From NCBI RefSeq assembly GCF_011758655.1, contig NZ_JAAMPA010000001.1:1922001-1986000 (forward strand): a stretch of DNA of 64,000 nt. The letters are read 5' to 3'. The notes beneath the pieces are model-generated. The model was not told where the DNA came from and made no database searches. It saw only the letters and a program-made list of their open reading frames with translations. A program made the translations under genes and the position numbers. Positions 1-8,394 of this stretch are shown piece by piece. How positions within the stretch are numbered: the first letter of the stretch is position 1; each line of letters starts with the position of its first letter. This DNA is from Modestobacter marinus (GTDB taxonomy: Bacteria > Actinomycetota > Actinomycetes > Mycobacteriales > Geodermatophilaceae).

Positions 1-341
1 GGGTGGTACCCCCTGGGCACTCAGGGGCCTCATCGCCTGTCTTAGCAGCCACCCCCTTGCCACTGTTCAAGGGTCGACGCAGCGGCTCAAGGTCAAACGC
101 CTTGTCCCGGCGTCGGCGAGGCAATTGAGATGACGATCTACCCGCTGGCCCGATGGCGCCAGGCGGCGAGCTGTGGGGCTAGGGCAACACCGAGGCTGCC
201 GCGCCGGAGTTCTCTCAGCGAATCTTGCGCACCGACCTTCCTGGGCGAGAGACTGCCTGGGCGGCTCCCAGGCTGTGCCGTACCAGGGGTCGTCGCTCTT
301 TCGGGTCATGCTGACGGCGGGCGAAACGGGGTCGTTTGTCG
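1..341. other. Left-edge stretch without a supported gene
   Basis: No open frame here has a convincing start or protein-like composition. A small inverted repeat (CAAGG/CCTTG arms, 88-104) is visible. The segment 90-108 recurs with two mismatches at 3280-3298. Its role is unknown; the hairpin could be a transcription stop. Confidence 0.4.
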
Positions 342-1451
342 ATGAGGTCGGCACCGCTGCGCTCCTGGATTTGGGCTCTTATCTCTTCGGCTGCCACGAC
401 AGTCGTTGGTGTGACAATAAATCTCGCCACTGACAGTGGGGGGCAGTGGTGGGCCTGGGTAGCTGTCGGATTGGCGACTCTAACAGTGGCATTTACTACT
501 GTTGCCGTTGATCTTCGTCGAACCAATCAGGCGAATGTGCCCCACTATGGCCGAGCTAGGCACAACAACCCGCGAACCAACGTCACCATGTCTGGCGTAT
601 CTGCACGCAGTGGGTCAACCGTTAGCCAGACGGTAAACATCAATCCGCCGGCCATCGCTATCGCATTAACCATGACCATTGTCTACGGCGCAGCCGTTGC
701 AACCTTGTACGCCCTTGGAGTACTAAATGTCAACAGTAGTCGAGATCAGGCCAGCGCGAACCCGGACCTGCCCATAAATGGTTCACCCAGTCCGGTCACT
801 GCCGAAGAGGTGGCCCCAATCCCACCATCAATCGAGGTGGATAAGCAAGGCCACTTCTGCAATGACTGGGTTACGCAGAACTCGGTCGAGGAGTTGAACG
901 CGGCGTTGCCGATCTCTGAAGAGTTGATCGCAGAGGGCGATTGGCCGGACTGGGCACCAGTATCTGACGGCGTCCGGGCGAAGGCGAGTACGGTCTTGCT
1001 TACCGTCCAAGGCGTCAACTCGACCCAAGTAGTGATCAACGACATTCGTGCCGTGGTTCAATCGAGGCGTCAACCAGTCGATGGGCTTGCGCTTACAAGG
1101 GAATGTGGTGGCGAGGGGGCCTATCGTCTGTTGGAGGTCGACCTGGATCAAAACCCTCCGACCGCAACGGCCGTTGAGACTGGGTATACCACGCCTCCAC
1201 CTGGCGAGCCTGAGTGGTCTATAACTCCGATCAGATTTCCATACGAGGTCTCCGTCGAGGATGCAGAAACATTCGCCATCACTGGCTATACGGAAGAGTT
1301 TGACGTCGATTGGGTCATCGAGGTGGACTGGACGTCGGCGGGGTCGTCAGGCACCATCACCGCAGATGACGACGGGCAACCATTCAGAACGACGAGCACT
1401 TCCCGGGCGAGGGACTGCGTCATATGGGATCAGATTGAGTGCTTCGACTGA
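342..1451 (+). CDS. Hypothetical two-pass membrane protein of the element
   Basis: A 369-residue protein with an N-terminal hydrophobic segment pair (about residues 8-55: WIWALISSAATTVVGVTI, then WAWVAVGLATLTVAF), an Asn/Thr/Ser-rich linker, a third hydrophobic stretch (about 105-130) and a roughly 230-residue acidic, mostly polar C-terminal part containing three cysteines. I do not recognise the family. The ATG at 342 was chosen over the TTG at 336; neither has a clear ribosome site. Codon use is much less GC-biased than in chromosomal genes, which fits acquired DNA. It is the only plus-strand gene in the visible part of the element. The polar C-terminal part might be extracytoplasmic, but the topology is inferred only from hydrophobicity. 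Confidence 0.6.
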   Translation: MRSAPLRSWIWALISSAATTVVGVTINLATDSGGQWWAWVAVGLATLTVAFTTVAVDLRRTNQANVPHYGRARHNNPRTNVTMSGVSARSGSTVSQTVNINPPAIAIALTMTIVYGAAVATLYALGVLNVNSSRDQASANPDLPINGSPSPVTAEEVAPIPPSIEVDKQGHFCNDWVTQNSVEELNAALPISEELIAEGDWPDWAPVSDGVRAKASTVLLTVQGVNSTQVVINDIRAVVQSRRQPVDGLALTRECGGEGAYRLLEVDLDQNPPTATAVETGYTTPPPGEPEWSITPIRFPYEVSVEDAETFAITGYTEEFDVDWVIEVDWTSAGSSGTITADDDGQPFRTTSTSRARDCVIWDQIECFD

Positions 1452-1579
1452 GCTCGTGGATGCCTTTGACTAAGGTCAGCCGCGCTGATGGTTGTCAGGA
1501 CTTGCTCCAGTCAAACCATGGCGCCGCGCGCCTCACCCGGCGAGGACACAATTGCATCCTCACCGGGCAAGGCGGCCGG

Positions 1580-2650
1580 TCAATTGAGCCGGTACGTCAC
1601 TGCGAAGTGCGCGGTGACGGCGAACGGCTTGGTGTCCGCGAAGTGCTCCCGGAAGTCGGGGACGTCCACCTTGCAGTGCTCGACAGAGACGGCCCGTCCC
1701 ACGCCCTCGGTCGTACGTCCCACCCTTTCCGGCCACAGCCTCACGGAGCAACATCCCCGGTGCACTGGCGATCTGCACGTCGGGCCACACGTTGGTCACG
1801 ACCTCGATCACCATGCGCCGGACACGCTTGTCTTGCGTCTTGCTGAGCACCTTGTGGCTGACCGACTTGGCCCAGGCCCGACCCTCCATCTCCTCGCCGG
1901 ACTCGTACAGTCGGGGGGTGCGTCCCTGACCCGTGACTGCGTTACGGAGGGTGTTCCGGGTTTCGCCCTCGAAAGCGCGGAAGTCCGCATCTTCCGGCTC
2001 TCGGGTCAACACCGGAACGGGCAGCCAGGCGCGCTGCACCGTGACGCTGGCCGGGTCCTGGCAGTAGTCGCCGTGGTCGATGCTGGACCACATGCCGACC
2101 TCCATGGCGTAACCCCACTCCCGGCAGGCACTCTCGATCATCTGTCCATCCAGCTCTGCGAACAGCGGCGGCGGCGGACGGAACAGGATGATCATGAGCT
2201 TCCCCGACAGGATCCCGCCGGTGTTCTTCCCGGCCTTCTCCTGCAAGATGAACAGCACCGGGTCGCCGTTGTCGTTGGGCTTGACGTCGGTGGCGAGGGT
2301 GACCACCTGCACCGGCAGACGCCCGGCGTACAGCTTCCTGAGGACGTCGGCCAGGACGTCGGCAACGGCGGTGTCGTCGTTGATCAACGCACGCTCGGCC
2401 CGCTGGACGCCGGCCTCACACCCCTGGACCAGTAGTGCGGCGACCTCAGCAGCGGCGGTCGTACTCAGCCACTCGGCAGTCAGGGCGTCCACGTCGGTCA
2501 TGCTGGCCCTGCCGCTGGTCAGGCAGGTGCGGAAGTCCTCAGCGGCGGTCTGACGCTGCTCTTGCTCAGCCTTGGCCTTGGTCACTGCGGCCTGGGCATC
2601 GGCCAGTGCCGCCGGGACAACTCGGCCGGGGTCGGGTCGGTCTTGGTCAT
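1580..2650 (-). pseudogene. Frameshifted hypothetical element gene
   Basis: The best start is the ATG at 2650, preceded by GGAGAG at good spacing, but that frame stops after 22 codons. The adjoining frame (from about 2620 down) carries an Ala/Glu/Lys-rich helical beginning and a long coherent protein until about 1725. There the coherent sequence jumps frame again and ends naturally at 1580 with HFAVTYRLN. Joined across both breaks it would be about 355 residues. No domain is recognised. The two breaks (near 2610-2620 and in the GGAAAGGG run near 1722-1729) could be real decay or assembly errors. A continuous but shorter reading (2585-1560) exists, but its C-terminus is Arg/Gly-rich shadow-like sequence. 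Confidence 0.55.
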
Positions 2651-3323
2651 GTTCTCTCCGGTGTCGGTGGTCGCGGTCGGCGTCGTGGTCTTGCGGGTTC
2701 TCGCGCTGGCCTTCCTTGGCGTGCTGGTCGTCGGTGGCGCGGTGGTCCCCGGGTGGAGGTCGTCGGCACTGATCAGCAGAATTCCGTTATGCGGCATTCG
2801 TTGACTCGCCTTCTGTCTGTTGTTCGCCGGCTCCGGAATTGGGGACGGATCCCGTTTCTGCGCAGGACTGATAGACCCTGGTTAGGGTTAGAGTGCTGGG
2901 ATTGGTTAGAGCTCTGTTGCTCTAGACGATGGGCCTATGGGCGGGCGGGGCCCCGCCCCATCCTCTAGTCGTCCTGCTCGACTAGGTCATGGTCGCTGTT
3001 GCTCAAGGGGAACTGGTCCATCCCCTAGTTGTCCTGTTCCACCAGGGATAGACCTGTTGGGAGCGATAGTGACCCCAACGCTTCTATTCACTTCGCCGCT
3101 GCCATAGAGACGAAGTGCCGCCGTTCCGTAGGTCACGAGGGACACTGCCTCTTTGCCTGCCTTGGATACTTGTCGTCCAGACCAAGAAGATAATCAAGAA
3201 GGGGGATACCTGAGAATCGGCCGATACCCTGATTTACCAGGGGTTTCGGCCTCAGCGGGCACTTAGCCCTTGGCCCTACAGGTCAAACGCTTTGGCCCTC
3301 AGGACCAGGGAACGGGGAAAACC
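2651..3323. other. Repeat-bearing non-coding region of the element, candidate origin or control region
   Basis: About 670 bases without a credible gene. Visible structure: three GGTTAG hexamers (2880, 2886, 2904); a perfect 16-base palindrome GGGCGGGGCCCCGCCC (2943-2958); a 7-bp inverted repeat CTAGTCG/CGACTAG with a 7-base loop (2965-2985); and a 29-base direct repeat (2958-2986 and 3018-3046, five mismatches, 60 bases apart). Such clusters are typical of replication or transfer origins and of complex operators, but nothing here identifies which. Confidence 0.4.
2943..3046. repeat. Palindrome plus 29-base direct repeats
   Basis: A loopless 16-base GC palindrome (2943-2958) adjoins the first of two 29-base direct repeats (2958-2986; 3018-3046). 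The first repeat copy contains a 7-bp dyad, CTAGTCG/CGACTAG; the second copy has lost most of that symmetry through its five differences. Confidence 0.55.
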
Positions 3324-3340
3324 TTGGCCTGTAAGGCCAA
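3324..3340 (-). terminator. Short hairpin terminator after the element operon
   Basis: TTGGCCT-GTA-AGGCCAA forms a 7-bp stem with a 3-base loop immediately past the stop of the minus-strand gene ending at 3343. On that strand it is followed by GGTTTTCCCC, resembling a weak intrinsic terminator. Confidence 0.5.
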
Positions 3341-3342
3341 AG

Positions 3343-3726
3343 TCAACCGTGCACGGGACAAAGCTTTGGAGCACCCTTGCCCTTCTGGAAGGCATGCCGC
3401 CCCAAGACCAAACAACGGACAGTCGACTCCTCGGTGATGAATCCCAGACGCTTGGCCGCTTTAATTGCGTCGGACACGCTGTCTTTCCGCGCCACCAATA
3501 CCTCCCCGGTAGCCGTGTCAACTCGCCCCGGCACCTCCGCCAGTTCGCCTGGTCCGAACACTGCGTGCCCAGCCGAATCGTGCCGCCCTATCGCGGCGAA
3601 TAAGATGCGGACAGCCAAGGGGGTCACCTCGGGCCTTTTTGCCCACATTCCCATTTCCCGCTGGCAGTAGGCACCCCAGGGCGCATCTCCTGCGAAAGCG
3701 ATGCCGGGGACGAATGAGGCGGTCAC
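3343..3726 (-). CDS. Hypothetical element protein, possibly winged-helix
   Basis: The protein has 127 residues. The GTG at 3726 overlaps the stop of the upstream gene (GTGA), indicating translational coupling, so this start is preferred over longer in-frame extensions. The middle (VTPLAVRILFAAIGRHDSAG, then AIKAAKRLGFITEESTVRCL) has the rhythm of a winged-helix domain, with a basic C-terminus (GRHAFQKGKGAPKLC). Small proteins of this type occur in actinobacterial mobile elements, but I cannot assign a family. It is the last gene of a minus-strand operon and is followed by a hairpin at 3324-3340. A DNA-binding role is inference only. Confidence 0.6.
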   Translation of the reverse strand: MTASFVPGIAFAGDAPWGAYCQREMGMWAKRPEVTPLAVRILFAAIGRHDSAGHAVFGPGELAEVPGRVDTATGEVLVARKDSVSDAIKAAKRLGFITEESTVRCLVLGRHAFQKGKGAPKLCPVHG

Positions 3727-4085
3727 TCGTCGTTCCGCTTGGTCATCCGTGCAGCCGCTTCCGCGAACGACACCCGCCGCTGTGTGGTCTCCGGAACGGG
3801 CGCGGGCTCCCTGGGGCTCCGGCGCTTGCGTGCTGTTGCTCGACCACCGATGAGCCTCTTGGAGTTGACCCAGGACCGGGCGTGTACATCCCACACGTCG
3901 TCGCCGCGCTTTGCGAATGCGATGGGTATGCGGTGACCGGTCCCACTGCTGGCGGTCATCAGCACGCTGATCACTGAGCCGATGGGGAGGCTTGTCAGGT
4001 ACTCCCCGGTCAACACGACGTCGTGTGTGTCATGTTCGTTCGTCCACGCTGGTCCCTTACCGATTCCACTTTGGGTGTCGCCCAC
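3723..4085 (-). CDS. Hypothetical element protein
   Basis: The protein has 120 residues and starts at GTG 4085 with GAGGGG seven bases upstream. The first two thirds look like a compact beta-rich domain (VVLTGEYLTSLPIGSVISVL, then HRIPIAFAKRGDDVWDVHA). The C-terminal third is basic and disordered (GGRATARKRRSPREP). Its stop overlaps the start of the next gene, so the two are co-translated. No family is recognised. The gene belongs to the minus-strand element operon running from the tRNA scar leftward. Confidence 0.55.
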   Translation of the reverse strand: MGDTQSGIGKGPAWTNEHDTHDVVLTGEYLTSLPIGSVISVLMTASSGTGHRIPIAFAKRGDDVWDVHARSWVNSKRLIGGRATARKRRSPREPAPVPETTQRRVSFAEAAARMTKRNDE

Positions 4086-4167
4086 GTTCTACCCCTCGCC
4101 GTTGTTTGATTCCTGATCGTTGTTGGGGGTGTTCATGAGCCCCCTGTATGGCCGCTCAGTGCCCGCG

Positions 4168-4449
4168 TCAGCTCGCCCGGGTGTGGAGGGATGGGCGGAG
4201 CTGAGACGGGCATTGGCGACGCGCCCTGTCCGGTGGGAGGCGCTTCCAACCGTTCCGCGTCTCACCCGCCCAGCTCTCCACCCTGGGACGACACCGGGGG
4301 CAGGGGGGACGGACTGCGTTACACCCCAGGGCGTGCGCCCACCCGGCCTGACCGCTGCACGGGTCACAGCTCAGGACGGTCCGGTACTTGGCCATCCATC
4401 CGTCGGTGCGCTGTGCCTGCCGGATGGTCTCGGGCTCCGTGGTCGCCAT
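4168..4449 (-). CDS. Small cysteine-rich hypothetical protein
   Basis: A 93-residue product with paired cysteines (SCDPCSG and RPPCPRC, plus a single Cys between), suggestive of a zinc-binding module, and an Arg-rich tail. The ATG at 4449 lacks a strong ribosome site and lies inside the 3' end of the HTH gene (79-base overlap in another frame). That overlap lowers confidence that both reading frames are fully used. Similar small Cys-rich proteins accompany excisionase-type HTH genes in actinobacterial elements, but here the function is unknown. Confidence 0.4.
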   Translation of the reverse strand: MATTEPETIRQAQRTDGWMAKYRTVLSCDPCSGQAGWAHALGCNAVRPPCPRCRPRVESWAGETRNGWKRLPPDRARRQCPSQLRPSLHTRAS

Positions 4450-4688
4450 GCGGTGCCCGAGCACTCGATGCGACCAGCGCTGACGAACGCCACCAAGTCG
4501 TGCAAGGCATACAACGGGGTGCGGGTGCCCGGAGGAACGTGGTAGCTCGGCCCCCGCCCGGCGCTGGCGAGGTTGGACAGCGTGCCTACGGCAAGGCCGA
4601 TGAACGCTGCCGCCTCCTTGCGACGCAGGTACACGGGTGGTGCGTCGTTGTCCCTGTGGTGGCTGGTCTTGGCCTTGTCTCGTGTCAC
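4371..4688 (-). CDS. Excisionase-like helix-turn-helix protein
   Basis: A 105-residue protein whose core (about residues 17-70; YLRRKEAAAFIGLAVGTLSN, then GPSYHVPPGTRTPLYALHDL) follows the MerR/excisionase-type HTH pattern: an N-terminal recognition helix pair, a short wing ending in the basic turn, then a helix. Small proteins of this kind act as excisionases or as control proteins in tRNA-integrated elements. GTG 4688 is chosen because AAGGGA lies about nine bases upstream; longer in-frame starts add low-complexity sequence. The last 25 residues overlap the neighbouring Cys-rich reading frame. The role in excision is inferred from fold and position. Confidence 0.65.
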   Translation of the reverse strand: MTRDKAKTSHHRDNDAPPVYLRRKEAAAFIGLAVGTLSNLASAGRGPSYHVPPGTRTPLYALHDLVAFVSAGRIECSGTAWRPRSPRPSGRHSAPTDGWPSTGPS

Positions 4689-5023
4689 TGGGTGATCCCT
4701 TCTGGTGTAGGTGGGGACCGGGCGACATGGGTCAACCCGGCGGGCTGCAAACTTCCTACCGGGAGCGACAAATTGGCATAGCTCCGCCTCGGTGGTGAAT
4801 CGGTGTAGTTGTGAGGGGGCACCCGGCGAGGGGCTTACTCCCTGAGGGAAACCTTGCTCGCTCGACGGCCTGACCAGCGGTGCGTCCGGCTCGCGACAAA
4901 CTTGCCACGCGTAGTGATGGGGTAGCAAGTGTGCAGCGGGGGCGATCCGACCGGATGTCGCATCTGCCCAGGTCGGCGGTTAGAAGGGTGATTTAGCGGC
5001 GAGTCGCAACAGTCACAGGAGCA

Positions 5024-5446
5024 TCAGGGACGGCGAACGAGGTCCACGTCTGTCGGCTGGCGCGGGACGTAAAAGAAGCCTTCCGGCGTCTCGGGTCGGT
5101 ATTCCACGACCTCATGGCGGTCGCTCAGGCGAGCCAAGAAGTTGGCGTGACGCACCGCGTCAGGCCCACGGACCGACTCGCCTGTGGCTCGGCGTCGACC
5201 CTCTAGGCGGAGCATCTGCAAGGGGTAGGCCCACCGGTGCCGCTCCTGCACCTGCCAGGGGATCAGGTCTAGGTCCCGGGTCGTGCGCGGGGCCATTCCC
5301 TTCCTGCGTCGGAAGTTCGCCCACAGGCCGATCGTGGTCTCAACGCTGTACTTCTCCCGATACAGCGCGATCATCTCTTCGTAGGTCTTGCCCTCCGCGA
5401 ACCACCGGAAGACCTCGCCCTCGTCCACGATCTTGCTCGCGGGCAT
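5024..5446 (-). CDS. Phage/element-type small protein, possible DNA-binding regulator
   Basis: The protein has 140 residues, with ATG 5446 preceded by GGGAGAAG. The N-terminal part (EVFRWFAEGKTYEEMIALYR, then TTIGLWANFRRRKGMAP) reads like a resolvase- or sigma-like HTH in which a helix pair precedes a basic stretch. The middle (LDLIPWQVQERHRWAYPLQM) resembles small proteins I associate with actinobacteriophages and integrated elements. It is the gene nearest the attachment scar, a common position for integrase, excisionase or repressor genes. Repressor or accessory function is inference. Confidence 0.6.
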   Translation of the reverse strand: MPASKIVDEGEVFRWFAEGKTYEEMIALYREKYSVETTIGLWANFRRRKGMAPRTTRDLDLIPWQVQERHRWAYPLQMLRLEGRRRATGESVRGPDAVRHANFLARLSDRHEVVEYRPETPEGFFYVPRQPTDVDLVRRP

Positions 5447-5682
5447 CTACTACTTCTCCCGGATCGTATGGACGGTGTGGATCTATGGCTACAACCTTCC
5501 CACCGTGGTGCACGGTGATCAAGCTAGACGGGTCCCGGGGACCGCCGTGTCCGATCCGACACTTACTCGACACTTTCGTCGTGTGGAGGTGGGGTCACGG
5601 GACGGCCCAGATCGTTGCTGTGCGGTGCTGACCTAGGCATGCGGGTCAAGTCGTGAACGTCCGTGACGGGTTGCCCTCTACT

Positions 5683-5718
5683 CCGCGGGTTGTGGGTTCG
5701 ATCCCCACGGGGCCCACC
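5683..5718 (+). repeat. Partial tRNA 3' end, attachment-site copy
   Basis: The sequence contains a full T-arm (GTGGG-TTCGATC-CCCAC, 5692-5708), the 3' strand of an acceptor stem (GGGGCCC, 5709-5715), discriminator A and CC. No matching GGGCCCC 5' acceptor strand, D-arm or anticodon arm lies upstream, so this is not a whole tRNA gene. The anticodon-arm remnant CCGCGGGTTG would suit a tRNA-Lys, but the identity is not certain. It is read as the distal attachment repeat left by integration. Confidence 0.75.
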
Positions 5719-5736
5719 GAGCAGGCGACTGACCGG

Positions 5737-6921
5737 TCAGGCGGACGCCTTTCCGGCGGCGGGCGCCAGGACCGTGTCCAGCCAGTCGAACGCAGCGTCC
5801 CAGAAGACGACCGGGGCCATCCCCTCGCAGTGCCCTCCGGCGCCCTCGGCCTCCGTGAAGAGCCGGAACTCCTTGGGGCAGCGGAGGTGGTCGAAGAGGA
5901 CCTTGCCCTGGCCGGTCGAGATCTCGTCGGTCTCGTTGTCGGTGACGAAGGTCGGGCAGACGACCCGGCTCACGGTGTCGGCGTTGGTGTAGCGGAGGAC
6001 GTCGGCGAAGTACGCCCGGACGCCGGTCACCCCGTGGGTCGCCATCCGGGGCCCCAGGACCGCCGTCATGCCGGGGACGTCGAGCAGGGCGTCGAACTGC
6101 GGATCGGCGGCCGGGTCGTGCACCCGGTCCACCAGTGGGCCCAGCCGGGCGGTGAGTGCCGCCCCCAGGTCGTACTGGCCGGGATCGACGACCATCGCCG
6201 CGAGCCGGTGCTCCCCGGCGGCGCCCCGCGGCGCGATCAGACCGCCGAAGGACCGCCCGACCAGGACGACGCGGTCGGGATCTACCTCGGGGCAGGCAGC
6301 GACGGCGTCGAACATGGCCGGCACGACGTCCTCCCAGTCCGGCCGCATCGGGACCCGCCGGTCGTACAGCATCGCTCCCTGGCCGGGGCCGTCCAGCACG
6401 GCGACGGCGTACCCCCGGTCCAGCGCAGCGGGCACCGCGGCGTAGAGCTCCTCCGCGGTGCCGTCGTAGCCGCCGATGTGCAGGATCGTGGGGCAGCGGT
6501 CGTCGGTGTGGCCAGGGGTGAACAGGTAGCCCGATGCTGCGCCGGACAACACCTGCGCCGGATGACCGACGTGGCTCAGCGCCGAGCGGAACGCCTGCAC
6601 GCTGGACGCGTACCCGCTGCGGAGCTCGCTCCCGTCCAGGTCCTCCCGGTGGAAGAAGAAGGCCTGGCGGAAGTACTCCGCCGCGCGCAGGTAGGCGCCG
6701 CGGGCGCTGACCCGGTGCCCGTCCTCGGCCGCCTGATCGGCCTGGCCGACCAGCCGGGTCGCAAACCCCGACCATGCTCGGTACCAGCTGTCCCGGTCGC
6801 CGGGGGTGATCCGTCCGGCGATGGCCAGGCACTCACCGACGTCGCCCATGCCCGAAGCGGCCTTCCCGACACTGCGCTGCAGCTGGCCGTCCAAGGGGAC
6901 GTCGTCGAAGTACAGCTCCAC
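5737..6921 (-). CDS. Alpha/beta hydrolase of the FrsA/DUF1100-like type
   Basis: A 394-residue hydrolase. An N-terminal helical cap region (about 1-130, with SARGAYLRAAEYFRQAFFFH) precedes the alpha/beta core. The nucleophile elbow VGRSFGG and a late EGAGGHCEG with the probable catalytic His are visible, and the segment LHIGGYDGTAEELYA fits the oxyanion region. The arrangement matches family members that hydrolyse C-C or ester bonds (for example 2,6-dihydroxypseudooxynicotine hydrolase-like proteins), but the substrate is unknown. GTG 6921 was chosen because GAGGAG lies six bases upstream; the in-frame extension to 7215 is Pro/Arg-rich and looks non-coding. It ends 19 bases from the attachment scar, so it is the first chromosomal gene. 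Confidence 0.8.
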   Translation of the reverse strand: MELYFDDVPLDGQLQRSVGKAASGMGDVGECLAIAGRITPGDRDSWYRAWSGFATRLVGQADQAAEDGHRVSARGAYLRAAEYFRQAFFFHREDLDGSELRSGYASSVQAFRSALSHVGHPAQVLSGAASGYLFTPGHTDDRCPTILHIGGYDGTAEELYAAVPAALDRGYAVAVLDGPGQGAMLYDRRVPMRPDWEDVVPAMFDAVAACPEVDPDRVVLVGRSFGGLIAPRGAAGEHRLAAMVVDPGQYDLGAALTARLGPLVDRVHDPAADPQFDALLDVPGMTAVLGPRMATHGVTGVRAYFADVLRYTNADTVSRVVCPTFVTDNETDEISTGQGKVLFDHLRCPKEFRLFTEAEGAGGHCEGMAPVVFWDAAFDWLDTVLAPAAGKASA

Positions 6922-7108
6922 CGGCACCTCCTCGGACGGCCACGGAGGTGCGGCCGGGCGTTCGGCGCTGCGCCGATCAGGCTGGCACTGCGGGACCTCC
7001 CCGACAAGGTGCTCGGACGCGACCGGACACCGTCTCTTCTCGCGCGGTTGGGGTGCTGGTCGCCTCGGCGGGTGGTAACCCCGGCCGGTCCGCCCCCATG
7101 CTGGCGCG

Positions 7109-8394
7109 GTGGGCACCCGGAGACGTCTCCCGCTCCTCGTCGGCGGGCTGGCCCTGCTGCCCGCGCTGGTCGTGGCCCTGCTGCCCGGCGACGGTCCGGC
7201 CACTGCCGACTCCAACGCGGCCGCCGGGATCCCGGACCGGATGGCCGGCTACTCCTACCTGACCGGGGACGTGTCCGACGCGCCGCCGGGGCGCGCGCTC
7301 GCGCTGTTCCAGCACGGGTGGGGCGTGGAGTTCCTCGACTTCCCGCAGGCGGTCGTCGTCGGCGCCGATGACGACGTCTACCGGCGGGTCGACCTCGCCG
7401 AGGACCGGGCCGGCCCGGAGACCCAGGGCGACCCGGCGCCGATGCTGCTGTCCCCCGACGGCACCCGGATCGCGGTGGGTGACCACGACAGCGACCGGGC
7501 CGACCTGGCGCTGTTGGACCTGGAGACCGGCGACGTCGTCCGGCAGCCGGTGCCCGGGGCCCACAGCGCCCTCCCGGTCGCCTGGTCCCTGGACGGGCGG
7601 CTCGTCGCCCACCTGGCCGGCACGGCGGCCACCAACCCCTACAGCGGGACGCCGATCGAGGGGGACGTCGGCCTGCTCGACGTGTCCAGCGGTGCGGTGC
7701 GCACGCTGACGGGGGCCACCCAGGTGTCGACGGCGGCGTTCTCGCCGGACGGCAGCGAGCTCGCCGTGCAGCGCTCCGCGACCGCCGGCGGGACCCTGGA
7801 GGTGTTCGACCTCGAGGGCGGCGGACGGCGGACTCTCGACCTGCCCGCGGGGCACCACCTCGCCGGCGCGGACGCCTGGTCCCCGGACGGCGCGCTGCTG
7901 GCCACCTCCCGCATGCCGTTCCCGTGCCTGGACACGGTCCACGAGGCGCAGTGGACGGCGTGCCAGGGGGAGTGGGAGTCGATCCCCGACGTCCTCACGT
8001 TCGTCGCCGCGACCGACCGGCCCACGGAGGTGCCCGAGTCCCTGGACGGGGCGGTCGCCGCGTCTAGCCGGCTGCTGGGCTGGGTGTCGGCGCGCGAGGT
8101 GCTCGTCCTCTCCCCGCACGCCGACGACAAGGGCGGCGACCCCGTGGACCTGGCGGTGACGCGGGTGTCGCTGGACGACGGCGCCACCGAGCGGCTCAGC
8201 GTCGTCCCCACCGGGGCGGCAACTACGGGGCCGGGCGTTTCCAGCTGGCGACGGCGCTCGTGCCCGACCTGCAGGTCCGGCCGGCCGGGGAGCCCGATCG
8301 CGGCCGGTGGCCGACGCCGCTGCGGGTGACCCTGGCCCTCGTCGCTGCGGCAGCCATCGGCCTCACCGTGGCGCGGGCTGCGCCCCGCCGCTGA
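7109..8394 (+). pseudogene. Frameshifted secreted beta-propeller (WD40-like) protein
   Basis: The first frame encodes an N-terminal hydrophobic signal or anchor (LPLLVGGLALLPALVVALL) and repeated propeller blades with SPDG motifs (LLSPDGTRIAVG, FSPDGSELAVQ, WSPDGALLATS). After codon 8216-8218 this frame degenerates into Arg/Ser/Gly-rich sequence ending at 8329. A frame one base away continues sensibly as NYGAGRFQLATALVPDL and ends at 8394 with a membrane segment (VTLALVAAAAIGLTVA) and a basic tail. One missing base in the GGGGCGGC run (8213-8220) would restore a protein of about 428 residues anchored at both ends. It may be a real lesion or a sequencing error. The start GTG has no strong ribosome site. 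Confidence 0.7.

Larger units (their letters stand above)
1..5718. mobile_element. Right-hand part of an integrative element inserted at a tRNA gene
   Basis: The stretch looks less GC-rich than the rest of the window and holds small genes without recognisable housekeeping functions, mostly on the minus strand. It ends at a partial tRNA 3' end (5683-5718), after which ordinary chromosomal genes start at once. A copy of the tRNA 3' end reading rightward implies that the intact tRNA lies left of the window and the element fills the space between. An excisionase-like HTH protein and a phage-type small DNA-binding-like protein lie nearest the scar. No integrase, conjugation or replication gene is recognisable in the visible part, so ICE, plasmid or prophage cannot be told apart. 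One gene appears frameshifted twice, suggesting decay. Confidence 0.7.

Noticed and set aside
5645-5718. A complete tRNA gene
   Set aside because: The T-arm and acceptor 3' strand are present, but no matching 5' acceptor strand, D-arm or anticodon arm can be folded upstream.
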